Positions 1 through 9,810 of a DNA stretch of 64,000 nt are shown one piece after another. The notes beneath the pieces are model-generated. The model searched no databases. It saw only the letters and a program-made list of their open reading frames with translations, and was not told the origin of the DNA. Where the stretch lies: the NCBI RefSeq assembly GCF_024703895.1, contig NZ_CP087968.1:4216001-4280000 (forward strand). Direction: 5' to 3'. Numbering within the stretch: the first letter of the stretch is position 1; the number at the start of each line of letters is the position of its first letter. Both the position numbers and the translations under genes were made by a program. The DNA is from Nocardioides sp. B-3 (GTDB taxonomy: Bacteria > Actinomycetota > Actinomycetes > Propionibacteriales > Nocardioidaceae).

Positions 1-297
1 CTGCACGGAGGCGACGACGCCCTCGGCCTTGAGGTTGCGGCCGATCTCGGCCGTCGCGTCGCCCTCGCTGACCTCGAAGGTCACCTCGCCCTCGCCGGGG
101 CCGGGGTAGTCCTCGGCACTGGAGAACTGGTCGCCGACCCATTCGACGCCCAAGGTGGCGACGAAGTAGAAGCCGCCGACGATCACGGCCAGCGCGACCA
201 GCACGGCCGGGCAGCCGGAGAACCCGCGCTTCTTCTTCGCGCGCCGGGCTCCGCCCTCGTAGTAGCTGTCGTCCTCGATGGGGGTCTCGTCACTCAC
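1..297 (-). CDS. mltG: Endolytic transglycosylase MltG, N-terminal part
   Basis: This is the start of a YceG/MltG-family endolytic murein transglycosylase, which cleaves nascent glycan strands at the outer face of the membrane. Only about 99 residues are in the window. A short acidic cytoplasmic tail and a basic stretch (residues about 15-22) precede one membrane helix (VLVALAVIVGGFYFVATLG, about residues 30-48), and the start of the LysM-like domain follows (EGEVTFEVSEGDATAEIGRNL). The GTG start at 297 overlaps the ruvX stop by eight bases, so the two are translationally coupled. The order alaS-ruvX-mltG is the standard actinobacterial arrangement. The lytic catalytic domain lies outside the window. 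Confidence 0.88.
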   Translation of the reverse strand, partial: MSDETPIEDDSYYEGGARRAKKKRGFSGCPAVLVALAVIVGGFYFVATLGVEWVGDQFSSAEDYPGPGEGEVTFEVSEGDATAEIGRNLKAEGVVASVQ

Positions 298-750
298 TGC
301 CGACCTCGACGATCTCTCCGGGCGCGTTGCCGCTCGCGCGTTCTGTGTCCAATGCGTTCTGCAGGATGAGTACGGCGGCGGCCATGTCGACCACGGACCT
401 CCGATCCTGTCCCTTGCGACCGCGTGCGCGCAGCATCGACTCCGCCGACACCGTGGTCAGGCGTTCATCACACAGCCTGACGGGCACGGGATCAATCTGC
501 CGCGCCAGCGAGTGCGAACTCGCGCACCTTGAGCGCCGACGGTCCCTCGCCACCGGACAGCGACCGGGGCAGCCCCACGACCACCTCGACCGCCTCTGTC
601 TCCTCGACCAGTCGGCGTACGCGGGACAGGTCACCCCGGCCCCGGCGCACGGTCTCGACCGGCGTCGCCGAGGAAGCCCGTCGGGTCGCTGCGGGCGACG
701 CCGATGCGGGCGTCTCCCGGGTCCGGGCCGAGGCGGGTGCCGTGTCGCAT
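290..750 (-). CDS. ruvX: RuvX/YqgF Holliday-junction resolvase-like protein (frame broken twice)
   Basis: This RNase H-fold protein of the YqgF/RuvX family is implicated in pre-16S rRNA 5' end maturation. The N-terminal frame from ATG 750 reads RHGTRLGPDPGDARIGVARSD, the family's first beta-strand with a nuclease aspartate. The C-terminal frame carries the diagnostic CDERLTTVSAE motif followed by DMAAAVLILQNALD. The frames separate near 660 (an extra G) and near 515, so about 152 residues are restored, the usual family length. The ATG shares one base with the alaS stop and the stop overlaps mltG. The breaks look like sequencing errors rather than decay. Confidence 0.85.
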
Positions 751-3420
751 CAGGCGCCGGTCACCCGGGCGATCTCGGTGCTGACCGGGTCCAGCGCCTC
801 GTCGAGGCGGCTGGAGTCGCTGCCGCCGCCCTGCGCGACGTCGGCCTTGCCGCCGCCCTTGCCACCGATCAGGGAGCCGACCGCACGGACGAGGTCGTTG
901 GCGCTGACGCCGCGCTGCTGCGCCGCGTCGTTGACGGCCGCGACGACGGCGATCTTGCCGTCCTGCACGCCCGCGATCACCACGGCACCGGCCCGGTCGA
1001 GCTTGCTGCGCACGTCGAGGGCCGGGGTGCGGACGTCACCGCCGCCGGCTCCGTCGACGCGGTGGGCCACGACGGCGACACCGTTGACGTCGGCGGCCCG
1101 GGCCGCGAGGGCGCCGCCACCGGCGAGCAGCTGCGTCACGCGCGCCTTCTCGACCTCCTTCTCGACCGACTTGAGCCGGTCGACGAGGTCGCTCACGCGG
1201 CCGACGAGGTCGTCGGGCTGGGTCTTGAGCAGGGTGGTCAGCTGGCCGACGACGTCGCGCTCGCGGGCGAGGTAGTCGAAGCCCTCGACGCCGGTGAACG
1301 CCTCGATCCGGCGGCTGCCGGACCCGACGCTCGCCTCGCCGGTCACCACGATGGTGCCGATCTGCGACGAGTGCTCGACGTGCGTGCCGCCGCAGAGCTC
1401 GCGCGACCGGGGGCCGCCGATCTCGATCGTGCGCACCTTCGTGTTGTCGTAGGTCTCGCCGAAGAGGGCGATCGCGCCCCAGTCACGAGCCTGTTCGAGC
1501 GTCATGTACTCCGCCGCCACGGCCGGGTCGGCACGCAGCGCCTGCTGCGAGACGTGCTCGATCTCGCGCACCTGCTCGGGGCTGAGCGCCCGGGTCCAGC
1601 CGAAGTCGAGGCGGAGGTAGCCGGGACGGTTGAACGAGCCGGACTGCAGCGCGCTCGGGCCGAGCACTGGCGCAGCGCGGCGTGCACGACGTGGGTGCCG
1701 GAGTGGGCCCGGCGGGCGCCGATGCGCCAGCCGGGGTCGACCTTGGCGAGGAGGTTCTGCGCGTCGACGGTCAGCTCGCCCTCGGTGACGCGCACCCGGT
1801 GCACGACGAGCCCCTTGATCGGGCGCTGGACGTCGAGCACCTCGAGGCCGGCCGCCGTCGAAGTCGATGACGCCCGCGTCCGCGGCCCGGCCGCCGGACT
1901 CGGCATAGAACGGGGTGCGATCGAGGACGAGCTCACCGATCTCGCCCTCGCCGAGGGTCTTCGCCACGCCGCCGGCCGACAGCAGCGCCAGCGGCCGGGA
2001 CTCGGTCTCGAGGGTCTCGTAGGCCAGCCACTCGGTCGGGCCATGGGCGTCGAGGATGCCGCGGTAGACGGTGGTGTCGGCGTGCTGGCCCTTCTTCGAC
2101 CCGGGCGTCGGCCTTGGCGCGGTCGCGCTGCTCGGCCATCAGGGCCCGGAAGCCGGGCTCGTCGACGACGAGGCCCTGCTCGGCCGCCATCTCCGGGGTC
2201 AGGTCGATCGGGAAGCCGTAGGTGTCGTGCAGCGCGAAGGCCTGCTCTCCGGCCGGGGTCGTCGCCCCGGCCGCCTTCGTGTCGCTCGCCGCCGGGTCGA
2301 AGATCTGGGTGCCGGCCTGCAGTGTCTTGCGGAAGGCGTCTTCCTCTGCGAAGGCCACCGCGGAGATGCGCGGCCAATCGGCGATGAGGTTGTCGTAGGT
2401 CTCCCCCATCTTGTCGCGGGAGATCGGCATCAGCTCGGGCAGCGCGCGGTCCTCGTAGCCGAGGAGCCGCATGGAGCGCACGGCGCGGCGAAGGAGTCGC
2501 CTCAGGACGTAGCCGCGGCCCTCGTTGCCGGGCGTGACGCCGTCGCCGATCAGCATCATCGAGCTGCGGACGTGGTCGGCCACGACCCGGAAGCGGACGT
2601 CGTCCTCGTGGTTGGCGCCGTACGTGCGGCCGCTCAGCTCCATGGCGCGCTCGATGACGGGGAACATCACGTCGATCTCGTACATGTTCTCGACGCCCCG
2701 GGTCATGAAGGCGACGCGTTCCGAGCCCCATGCCGGTGTCGATGTTCTTCTTCGGCAGCGAGCCGGCGATGTCGAAGTCCTCCTTGGACCGCACCGCGGA
2801 GAGCTCGTCCTGCATGAAGACGAGGTTCCAGAACTCGAGGTAGCGGTCCTCGGCGGAGAAGTCACCGTCGGCGCCGTACGCACGACCGCGGTCGATCAGG
2901 ATCTCCGAGCAGGGACCACCGGGGCCGGGAACGCCCATCGACCAGTAGTTCTCGGACTTGCCGAGCCGCGCGATCCGCTCGTCGGGCAGGCCGGTGATCT
3001 TCTTCCAGAGCTCGACGGCCTCGTGGTCGTCGACGAAGACGCTCGGGTAGAGCAGGGCCTCGTCGAAGCCCCAGCCGCCGTCGGCCCGGGACTTGGTGAC
3101 GAGGTCCCGTGCGAGGCGGATGGCCTCTTCCTTGAAGTAGTCGCCGAAGGAGAAGTTGCCGCACATCTCGAAGAAGGTGCCGTGGCGCGTGGTCTTGCCG
3201 ACGTCCTCGATGTCGGGCGTGCGCACGCACTTCTGGACGCTGACGGCGCGGGTGTACGGCGGCGTCTCCCGCCGAGGAAGTAGGGCTTGAAGGGCACCAT
3301 GCCGGCGGGCACGAAGAGCAGGTTGGGGTCGTTGGCCAGCACGCTCGCCGAGGGAACGTGCGTGTGACCGGCGGCTTCGAAGTGCGCTACGAAGCGGCGG
3401 CGGATCTCACTGGTGTCCAT
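750..3420 (-). CDS. alaS: Alanyl-tRNA synthetase (several frame breaks)
   Basis: This is the class II synthetase that charges tRNA-Ala. Reading from ATG 3420, the pieces join in order: the N-terminal catalytic core (FVPAGMVPFKPYFLG, then FEMCGNFSFGDYFKEEAI and MYEIDVMFPVIERAM), the tRNA-recognition helices (RRLLRRAVRSMRLLG), the editing domain with its zinc ligands HSGTHVVH and CGGTHVEH, and the C-terminal DHHA1/oligomerisation domain ending at 750. The total is about 890 codons, the normal length. Frames shift near 3275, 2725, 2090, 1860 and 1665. At 1665 a G appears lost in a CCAGG context, and at 2090 a base appears gained in CCCGGG. An essential gene with this many breaks indicates sequence error. 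Confidence 0.95.
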
Positions 3421-3685
3421 CGGTTCCCTCTGTCTGTCGTGCTGTCTGTCGTGTGGTCAGCTCCGGGACTCCATGGGGCACCAGCCCCATCCGCTCCCGC
3501 AACTCGGTTTCCTTCTCGGCCCGGCCGGCCGCCACCTCGTCGCGGAACAGTCTCACGCCGACGCCGAGACCGTTCACGCGATCCCGCAGACCGTCGGCCG
3601 TCAGGGACTCGGCCGCCCTCCGGGCGCGGGACATCACGTAGACACCCGCCCCCGCTCCGGCCACGAACCAAAGCGATCTGGCCAT
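3407..3685 (-). CDS. Small DUF6167-like membrane protein
   Basis: This 92-residue protein has one short N-terminal hydrophobic segment (SLWFVAGAGAGVYVM, residues about 4-18) followed by a charged, helix-rich tail (RARRAAESLTADGLRDRV, then EVAAGRAEKETELRERM). Similar small proteins sit directly upstream of alaS in many actinobacteria and are grouped as DUF6167; no function is established. Its stop lies 14 bases inside alaS and its ATG overlaps the preceding gene's TGA (TGATG), so it belongs to one transcript with its neighbours. The reading frame is intact. Confidence 0.72.
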   Translation of the reverse strand: MARSLWFVAGAGAGVYVMSRARRAAESLTADGLRDRVNGLGVGVRLFRDEVAAGRAEKETELRERMGLVPHGVPELTTRQTARQTEGTDGHQ

Positions 3686-4158
3686 CAGGCGGCGTCCTCC
3701 CTGATCTGTCGCATCGCTGCCTTGAGGTGTGCTCGTCGCTGCTTGCGTGAGCGCTTGACCTCGCGCTTCATCTCGAACCGGATCCGGTTGCGGTTCTCGG
3801 CCGACAGGGCCCGGCGCAGCCCGTGCGCCAGCCCGGCGGCCTTGACCACGCTCTCGCGGGCCACGATGTCGGCGAAGAGCCTGCCGTCGATGCGTGCGGG
3901 GACGGCCTGCACGGTCTCCGCTTCGACATCGGCTTCAGCGTCGTGCAGCCCTGTGATGACGTACGTCGCACTCTCGACCCGCTCCATCGTGGCGGTCGCT
4001 TCCGTGCCGGCCTCGCGCGTCGCCGTACGGGCCTCGAGGTCGGCCGGGCGTGCGGCCAGTCGTCGGCTGTTGCGCCAGAGCAGGGCGCAGGCGAGCAGCA
4101 GGACCAGCGCCACTGCGCCTCCCGCGGCCGCCATCAGCCAGACCTGCTCACCGTTCAC
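3685..4158 (-). CDS. Membrane-anchored hypothetical protein
   Basis: I chose GTG 4158 as the start because it places a single membrane helix (WLMAAAGGAVALVLLLACALLW) at residues about 7-28. The rest is a soluble, basic, helix-rich domain with a strongly charged end (FEMKREVKRSRKQRRAHLK). The product is 157 residues. A longer reading to 4275 is possible but adds a low-complexity leader that does not look like protein. The gene lies between a methyltransferase gene and the small alaS-proximal membrane protein and overlaps the latter by TGATG. The position and topology suggest a partner of the DUF6167-like protein; the function is unknown. Confidence 0.6.
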   Translation of the reverse strand: MNGEQVWLMAAAGGAVALVLLLACALLWRNSRRLAARPADLEARTATREAGTEATATMERVESATYVITGLHDAEADVEAETVQAVPARIDGRLFADIVARESVVKAAGLAHGLRRALSAENRNRIRFEMKREVKRSRKQRRAHLKAAMRQIREDAA

Positions 4159-4189
4159 CTGCGAAACCCTATAACCCGGTTGATGTGGC

Positions 4190-4762
4190 TCACATCCGGC
4201 TGACCAGCAGGTAGCGCTCGTCCTCGATGTCCTTGCCCCAGTAGACGGACTCGGACAGGTGCCCGGTGGTGGCATCGCTGCGAACCGTGCGCACGATCGC
4301 CTCGGCCTCGACGGCCGTCAACCCGGCGCCCGTCATCCAGCTGCCCTCGACCGGGACGAGCCGTCCCGTCTCCTTGAGGAGGTCGACCCAGTGCTCCATC
4401 GCGGCCGCGGGATCGGGCATCGCCCAGAGGACGTGCCGGCTGAGCACCACGTCGTAGGCACCTGCCTCGAACGGCGGGGTGGACGCGTCGGCGACGACGA
4501 ACTCGGCCTCCGGCACCTTGGTCCGGGCGCGGCTGATCATCTCCGGGGAGAAGTCGAGACCGTCGACGGTGTAGCCCTCGTCGACCAGCAGCCTCGTCAG
4601 GGTCCCGGTGCCACAGCCGAGATCGGCGATGCGCGCGGGCGCCGATGGGAGTACGCCGAGCAGCAGCTCGCGCCACGCCGCGCGGGTGTCGGCGTCCGCG
4701 AGCCCGTGGTCGGGCTCGTCGTCGAAGGTCTCCGCCTCGAGGTCCCAGAGCTCGTGAGTCAC
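4190..4762 (-). CDS. Class I SAM-dependent methyltransferase
   Basis: This is an intact 190-residue methyltransferase. It has the SAM-binding motif I ARIADLGCGTGTLTRLL (residues about 42-58), a motif II acidic end (VDGLDFSPEMI) and motif III/IV (EFVVADASTPPFEAGAYDVVLSR). The fold is the methyltransferase-11/25 type. Nothing in the sequence identifies the acceptor, so the substrate cannot be named. It is transcribed leftward, 31 bases upstream of the membrane protein gene. Confidence 0.75.
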   Translation of the reverse strand: MTHELWDLEAETFDDEPDHGLADADTRAAWRELLLGVLPSAPARIADLGCGTGTLTRLLVDEGYTVDGLDFSPEMISRARTKVPEAEFVVADASTPPFEAGAYDVVLSRHVLWAMPDPAAAMEHWVDLLKETGRLVPVEGSWMTGAGLTAVEAEAIVRTVRSDATTGHLSESVYWGKDIEDERYLLVSRM

Positions 4763-4870
4763 CCGGACACCCTACGAACCGATAGCCGACTGGCCTCCAG
4801 GGCACACCGATGGCCCCGCTGCCTCACCCTAGATCTTGATTGGGTGAAGTGGCGGGGTCCGGGGGCGCGG

Positions 4871-6235
4871 TCAATGTCGCTGGTCGGCCTCTGCACCGAT
4901 CTCGACCCGGGTGGTACCGGTCCGGTCGCGTCGGTAGCTGTGCCCGTGCGGACTGGTCCACTCAGAACACTCCATGGGAGGGCTGGCTGACTCGCCATCG
5001 GCCACTGGTCTTCAATCGATGATGTCGGCGGCAGAGCGCGCCCAGATTGGACGTGATCGTCGGTCCCGGTTGAGGTCGTCCTTCAGCCGCCGCGGCGTGG
5101 TCGAACGGGATCGTGTGGTCGAGGTCGCAACGTCGTGCGGGCTGGCTGCACCACGGGAAGACACAGGTGCGATCGCGCAAGGCGATCTGCTCGCGCTGCC
5201 GGTCGGTCGGCGTGTAGCCGGGGGCCGAGATGTCGGTGTTCAAGTCGATCACGGCTTGACGGTGACCTTGGTGTGCGAGTCGCCGCACCATGACTTCACC
5301 AGATCGAGCAGCAAGAGCCGCTGCCCCTCGTCCATCCTCCCGAGGTGGTCGACGACGAGCCCACCGGTGGCAGCGTCGGCCGGGCTGGCCTTGAAGTGGA
5401 GGTGCAGCTCGAGTGCCCGGGCCGCCGGCAGCGACACGGTCCCTTCCGAGCCCGTAGCCGCCTCGGTGGTCGTCAGCCCGCTGCCGGTGGCGAGGTCGAG
5501 CGCTAGCTGGTGGCGGGCGAGGTGTCCCAGCGCCATGGAGCGTCGCGCGTCGAGGGACGCCTCCGAACCGAGCGCCTTGAGCTCCGCGGCCCCGGCGCTC
5601 AGCACGTGGTCGAGGTCGAGGCGGTCGACCGGGTCGACCTCGGCGCTGACCTGCAGGGTGCCGGCGTAGCCGACCTGACCGCCGTCGACGGTGACGTGGC
5701 GCGTGTCCGGGCACTCAGGGTGCGGATCGTCCGGATCGACCGGCTCGGTGGGGTGCTGGCGCTGAATCGCCTCCGCGACCAGCCGATCGAGCTGGGCTGG
5801 GCCGACCTTCGCCGCGAAGGGCGTGACCCGGCGGTCGATCCAACCGACGGAGTCGGGAGTGAGCGACGGTGTCGCGTGGATGGTGGCCTCGGCGACGAGC
5901 CGGGCCCGCCATGGCGGCACCTGACCCGCATGCACGGCGGACCACAACCGAGGGAGCCGGTGCCGCAGCTCCAGCGCGTGGCCGATCAGGCGCTTCGCCG
6001 CAACCGTGGAGATCCCGAGGACCGTCCCGAACTCGGCGATGCAGAACTCCGCCACGGCAGGGCAGCCCTGCCCGGCGATCGCTTCCTCGTGCTCGATCCC
6101 CGCCGGGGAGTAGGACGCCGCGTTGTGCAGCGACTCGGCCGCTTGCTGCGAACAGGCAAGATCCAGCACCTCGCGAGCCGACAGATCGTCGGTCGGCTCG
6201 GCCACTGCAGTGGCCGTCGGCTGGGTCGAGTTCAT
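4871..6235 (-). CDS. DUF222 / HNH endonuclease-like protein
   Basis: This is a typical actinobacterial DUF222-HNH protein. The long helical DUF222 region (residues about 20-330) is followed by an HNH nuclease domain: RTCVFPWC, then CDLDHTIPFDH, then LGALCRRHHRLKT, with the zinc cysteines and catalytic histidines all present. The frame breaks near 5250, between VTVKP and VIDLNTD. A second break near 4967 restores the conserved tail EWTSPHGHSYRRDRTGT and a stop at 4871. The family occurs in many copies per actinobacterial genome and its role is unresolved; some members have been proposed to be mobile. No flanking repeats are visible here. Confidence 0.82.
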
Positions 6236-6290
6236 GTCTTCGACGCTTAGAAGCCCACCGACAACGCAGCCCGGAAAGGGCCCTATATCG

Positions 6291-6308
6291 AGAGGTGTGG
6301 AGACCTCT
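6291..6308 (-). terminator. Possible terminator hairpin after the GNAT gene
   Basis: A six-base stem (AGAGGT paired with ACCTCT, six-base loop) lies two bases beyond the acetyltransferase stop codon on the minus strand. There is no clean U-tract, so this is a weak call. Confidence 0.3.
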
Positions 6309-6309
6309 T

Positions 6310-6798
6310 TCAGAAACTTTTGGGGCCAGCGAGGTCGAGGCTGAGCGACACCACACCTTCGACAGTTCTGAATCCAAGCCTGCGATAGAGGCTGAGCGCG
6401 GCTTGGTTCTCCGGCTCCATGGCGAGGGACAGTCGTGTTGCGCCTGCTGCTGATGCCGCCTCGCGGACTGCACCCACCAGAGCGGCTGCCGCTCCTTGAC
6501 GACGCGACCCGGGGAGCACGTACAGGTCACGCAGCTGCCAGAACCGCCCCATGGTCAGAGATGCCGGGACCGCGTGGCCGGTTGCCAAACCGATCGGAGT
6601 CGCGTCCGCCTGCGAGTGGACGAACGCCGTGTAGACCGTGAGCAGATTCGACGTAACCATGTCTGTGAGCCAGCCGAGGGTGCGCTCGTCCGCCTCCGGC
6701 GGCTCGCCGTAGTGGTGCCGGTACTGGTTGAAGAGGTCGCTCGCCGCCGCGAGGGTCTCGTCGGTGTCGCAGGTCGTGACCCTCACGGTGTTCTTCAC
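6310..6798 (-). CDS. GNAT-family N-acetyltransferase
   Basis: This is a 162-residue GNAT acetyltransferase. The acetyl-CoA loop is LPGSRRQGAAAALVGAVREA (the R-x-x-G-x-A motif, residues about 97-116), followed by the C-terminal beta-strand region ENQAALSLYRRLGFRTV. I chose GTG 6798 because it overlaps the Nudix stop (GTGA) and the family homology starts there. A longer reading to 6879 would run through the Nudix C-terminus. The substrate is unknown. Confidence 0.75.
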   Translation of the reverse strand: MKNTVRVTTCDTDETLAAASDLFNQYRHHYGEPPEADERTLGWLTDMVTSNLLTVYTAFVHSQADATPIGLATGHAVPASLTMGRFWQLRDLYVLPGSRRQGAAAALVGAVREAASAAGATRLSLAMEPENQAALSLYRRLGFRTVEGVVSLSLDLAGPKSF

Positions 6799-7190
6799 CG
6801 AATCACTTCTCTCACGATGTCCTCCCGGCACATGGGGTGCGCAAGCGTCAGGTCCGCCAGCTCTGCAGCCGCGAACCATCTCAGGTCGTCGTGCTCCCCG
6901 GGCGCTGCGTTCACCGGCTCACCCTCTCACCGTCGTACGACGAATGCGTGCATCTCGATCGCCGGATCGGTGAGGTTCAGAGCCATGGGTAGCGGGTCGA
7001 GGATGCGGACGCCCAGCTCCTCGCCGCACTCACGGATCACGGCCTGCTCGGGCGTCTCTCCGGCTTCCACGTGACCACCGACGAGATCCCAGCAGTCGGG
7101 GTAGATCCGCCGTCGCGGGTGGCGGTGACCCAACAGCACGCGTCCGTCCCGGACCAGCGCGGCCACGGCAATGACGATGGGGGCGGGCAC
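6795..7190 (-). CDS. Nudix hydrolase with an in-frame TGA
   Basis: This Nudix-fold pyrophosphohydrolase has the box GGHVEAGETPEQAVIRECGEELG (GX5EX7REUXEEXGU, about residues 37-59). Translation from 7190 meets an in-frame TGA at 6927-6929, but the same frame continues with a convincing family C-terminus (EGEPVNAAPGEHDDLRWF, then ELADLTLAHPMC) to a stop at 6795. The stop replaces a position that is normally tryptophan (TGG) in such proteins, so a substitution, real or erroneous, is the simplest explanation. The full product would be about 131 residues. Its stop overlaps the GNAT start. Confidence 0.72.
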
Positions 7191-7192
7191 CG

Positions 7193-8553
7193 TTACTTCC
7201 CGCGGATGAGCTTGCGGACCCGCTCCCAGCGGTCCTTGATCGCGGCCTCGGCACCCAGCGAGGTGGGTTGGTAGTAGGCCGCGTCCTCGATCACGTCGGG
7301 GGCGTACTGCTGCTCGGCGATCCCGAACGGCTCGTCGTGGCTGTACTTGTAGGTGTTGCCGTGGCCGATCTTCTTCGAACCGGCGTAGTGCGCGTCGCGC
7401 AGGTGCGGCGGCACGTTGCCGATCTTGCCCGCGCGGACGTCGGCGCTCGCTGCGTCGATGGCCATGATCACAGCATTGGACTTCGGCGCGATGGCCAGCG
7501 CGATGGTCGCCTGCGCGAGGTTGAGCCGAGCCTCGGGCATACCGATCAGCTGGACGGCTCGGGCCGCCGCGACCGCGGTGGTGAGCGCCGTAGGGTCGGC
7601 GAGGCCGACGTCCTCGCTGGCCGGGATCACCAGCCTGCGCGCGATGAACCGCGGGTCCTCACCGGCCTCCATCATCCGCGCGAGGTAGTGCAGGGCAGCG
7701 TCGACGTCGGAGCCACGCACCGACTTGATGAAGGCACTGATCACGTCGTAGTGCTGGTCGCCCTGCCGGTCGTAGCGCACGGCCGCCCGGGTCCACGGCG
7801 GTCTCGGCCGTGGCGAGATCGATGAGCGCGCTCCCACCGGGAGCGAGCCGCGCCGGCCGCCGCCTCCGGGTAGGTCAGGACCCGACGGGCGTCCCCGCCC
7901 GCGAGCCGCACGAGGTGCGCCTGCGCGTCGTCGTCGATCTCGAACGCGCCAGCCGGGCCGCGTTCGTCCACCAGCGCCTGCTCGGCCACGGCCACGATGT
8001 CGTCGTCGGTCAGCGACTCGAGCCGCAGCAGCAGGCTCCTCGACAGCAGTGGCGAGATCACCGAGAAGAACGGATTCTCCGTCGTCGCGGCGACCAGCGT
8101 CACCCACCGGTTCTCGACCCCCGGCAGCAACGCGTCCTGCTGGGCCTTGGTGAACCGGTGCACCTCGTCCACGAAGAGCACCGTCTCGTTGCCGCCCCCG
8201 GCCAGCTCGTTGCGCGCGGCATCGATCGCGGCGCGCACTTCCTTGACCCCGGCCGCGACGGCCGAGACCTCGACGAACCGGCGCTGCGTCTGCTGGCTGA
8301 CGATCGAGGCGATCGTCGTCTTGCCGGTGCCGGGCGGACCCCACAACAGCAACGACATCGACTGGTCACCCTCGATCAGCTGCCGCAGCGGCGACCCCGC
8401 CGCCCGCAGCTGCGCCTGCCCGACCAGCTCGTCGAGCGTGCGTGGGCGCATGCGTACGGCGAGGGGCGCCGACGCATGCGTGTTGGCGCCGAGCGATCCA
8501 CCCCCGGGCACGCCTGTGGAGGCGTGCTCGGGGATGTCGAAGAGTGAGTCCAC
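7193..8553 (-). CDS. rarA: Replication-associated recombination protein RarA (frame broken)
   Basis: RarA/MgsA is an AAA+ clamp-loader-like ATPase acting at stalled replication forks. The sequence shows the N-terminal region MRPRTLDELVGQ, Walker A GPPGTGKTT, Walker B VLFVDEVHRF, sensor 1 AATTENPFF and the C-terminal tetramerisation domain (YDVISAFIKSVRGSDVDAALHYLARM, ending IRGK). Frames shift near 7860 and near 7790, where DRAAVRYD is restored if one C is removed from an ACCCGGG run. The GTG start at 8553 immediately follows the oppF stop, so rarA may be read with the transporter operon. Confidence 0.92.
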
Positions 8554-9810
8554 TCAGGCTGAGGTGAGCTGCTTGGACTTGAGGTCGAACCACTCGTCCT
8601 CATAGCCCGGGCCCGTGATCAGCGGCGTCGTGGGGTTGCCCGTCGGGCTGCCCCGGTCGTCGACACCGAGCAGTCCCGTCGTCACCGGAGCGGCCGGGTG
8701 TGCCCCGAGCTCGCCCGCGAAGTGGCACGCCACCTTGTGCCGCTTGCCGATCTGCAGCAGCGGCGGCTCGACCTTCGCGCAGATCTCCTGCGCGTATTCG
8801 CAGCGCGTGCGGAAGCGACAACCCGACGGCGGGTTGATCGGGCTCGGCACGTCACCTTCGAGGCGGATGCGCTCGCGCCGTCCACCCACCGCCGCCTGCT
8901 TCACGTCTGGCACCGCCGAGAGCAGCGCCCGGGTGTAGGGGTGGTGCGCGTGGCTGTAGATCGTGTCGCGGTCGGCGATCTCGACGATCTTGCCGAGGTA
9001 CATCACCGCGACCTCGGGGCAGAAGTGCCGCACGATCGCGAGGTCGTGGGCGATGAAGAGGAACGCGATGTCGAATTCCTTCTGCAGGTCCTGCAGGAGG
9101 TTGATGACCTGCGCCTCGGATGGACACGTCGAGCGCCGAGACGGGCTCGTCGGCCACCAGCAGCTTGGGGTTGAGCGTCAGCGCGCGGGCGATCCCGATG
9201 CGCTGGCGCTGGCCGCCGGAGAACTCGTTGGGGTAGCGGTTGTAGTGCTCGGGGTTGAGACCGACGACCTCGAGCAGCTCCCGGACGCGCGGCAGGATCT
9301 GCTTCTTGGGCACGATGTTGTGCACCGCAAGCGGCGCCCCCACGATCGTGCCGACCGTGTGCCGCGGGTTGAGCGAGGTGTAGGGGTCCCGGAAGATCAT
9401 CTGCACGTCTCGGCGCAGCGGCTTCATCTCGCTGTTGGAGAGCTTCGCGAGGTCGTGCCCCTCGAACTGCATCGATCCACCGGTGGGCTTGTAGAGCCGC
9501 GTGATGAGTCGCCCGGTGGTGGACTTGCCACAACCCGACTCGCCCACCGGGCCCAGCGATCCGCCCTTCGGCACTGGAACGAGATCCCGTCAACGGCTCG
9601 GACGTGGCCGATCGTACGGCGCACGAGGCCGCTCGACTTGATCGGGAAGTACATCTTGAGGTCCTCGACCGAGAGCACCGCCGGCGCGTCCGGGTCGAGT
9701 CGGCTGGCGACATGGCCCTCGGTGTCGCTCGGCAGGGCAACCTCGTGGTCGAGGTAGCCGTCCTGCTCGTCCGGGCTGGTGTCGAGGCTGGCGTTGGATT
9801 CGTCGGTCAT
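8554..9810 (-). CDS. oppF: Peptide ABC transporter ATPase, OppF/DppF type
   Basis: This is the second ATPase of an oligopeptide/dipeptide importer. From ATG 9810 there is an acidic leader of about 40 residues, then the ABC domain: Walker A PVGESGCGKSTTGRL, signature NEFSGGQRQRIGIARAL and Walker B KLLVADEPVSALDVS. The OppDF C-terminal extension follows (HHPYTRALLSAVPD, then PSGCRFRTRCEYAQEIC). Frames break near 9573, where a G is missing from CCAGG, and near 9118. The full length is about 419 codons. The start overlaps the oppD stop (ATGA). Confidence 0.92.

Noticed and set aside
327..2387. Long plus-strand open frame of 686 codons opposite ruvX and alaS
   Set aside because: It is an antisense shadow created by high GC content; its product is low-complexity Arg/Ala/Gly-rich and has no domain, while the minus strand encodes conserved proteins.
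4871..6235. DUF222-HNH gene as a mobile element or homing endonuclease insertion
   Set aside because: No flanking direct or inverted repeats, no interrupted host gene and no intron or intein boundary are visible.
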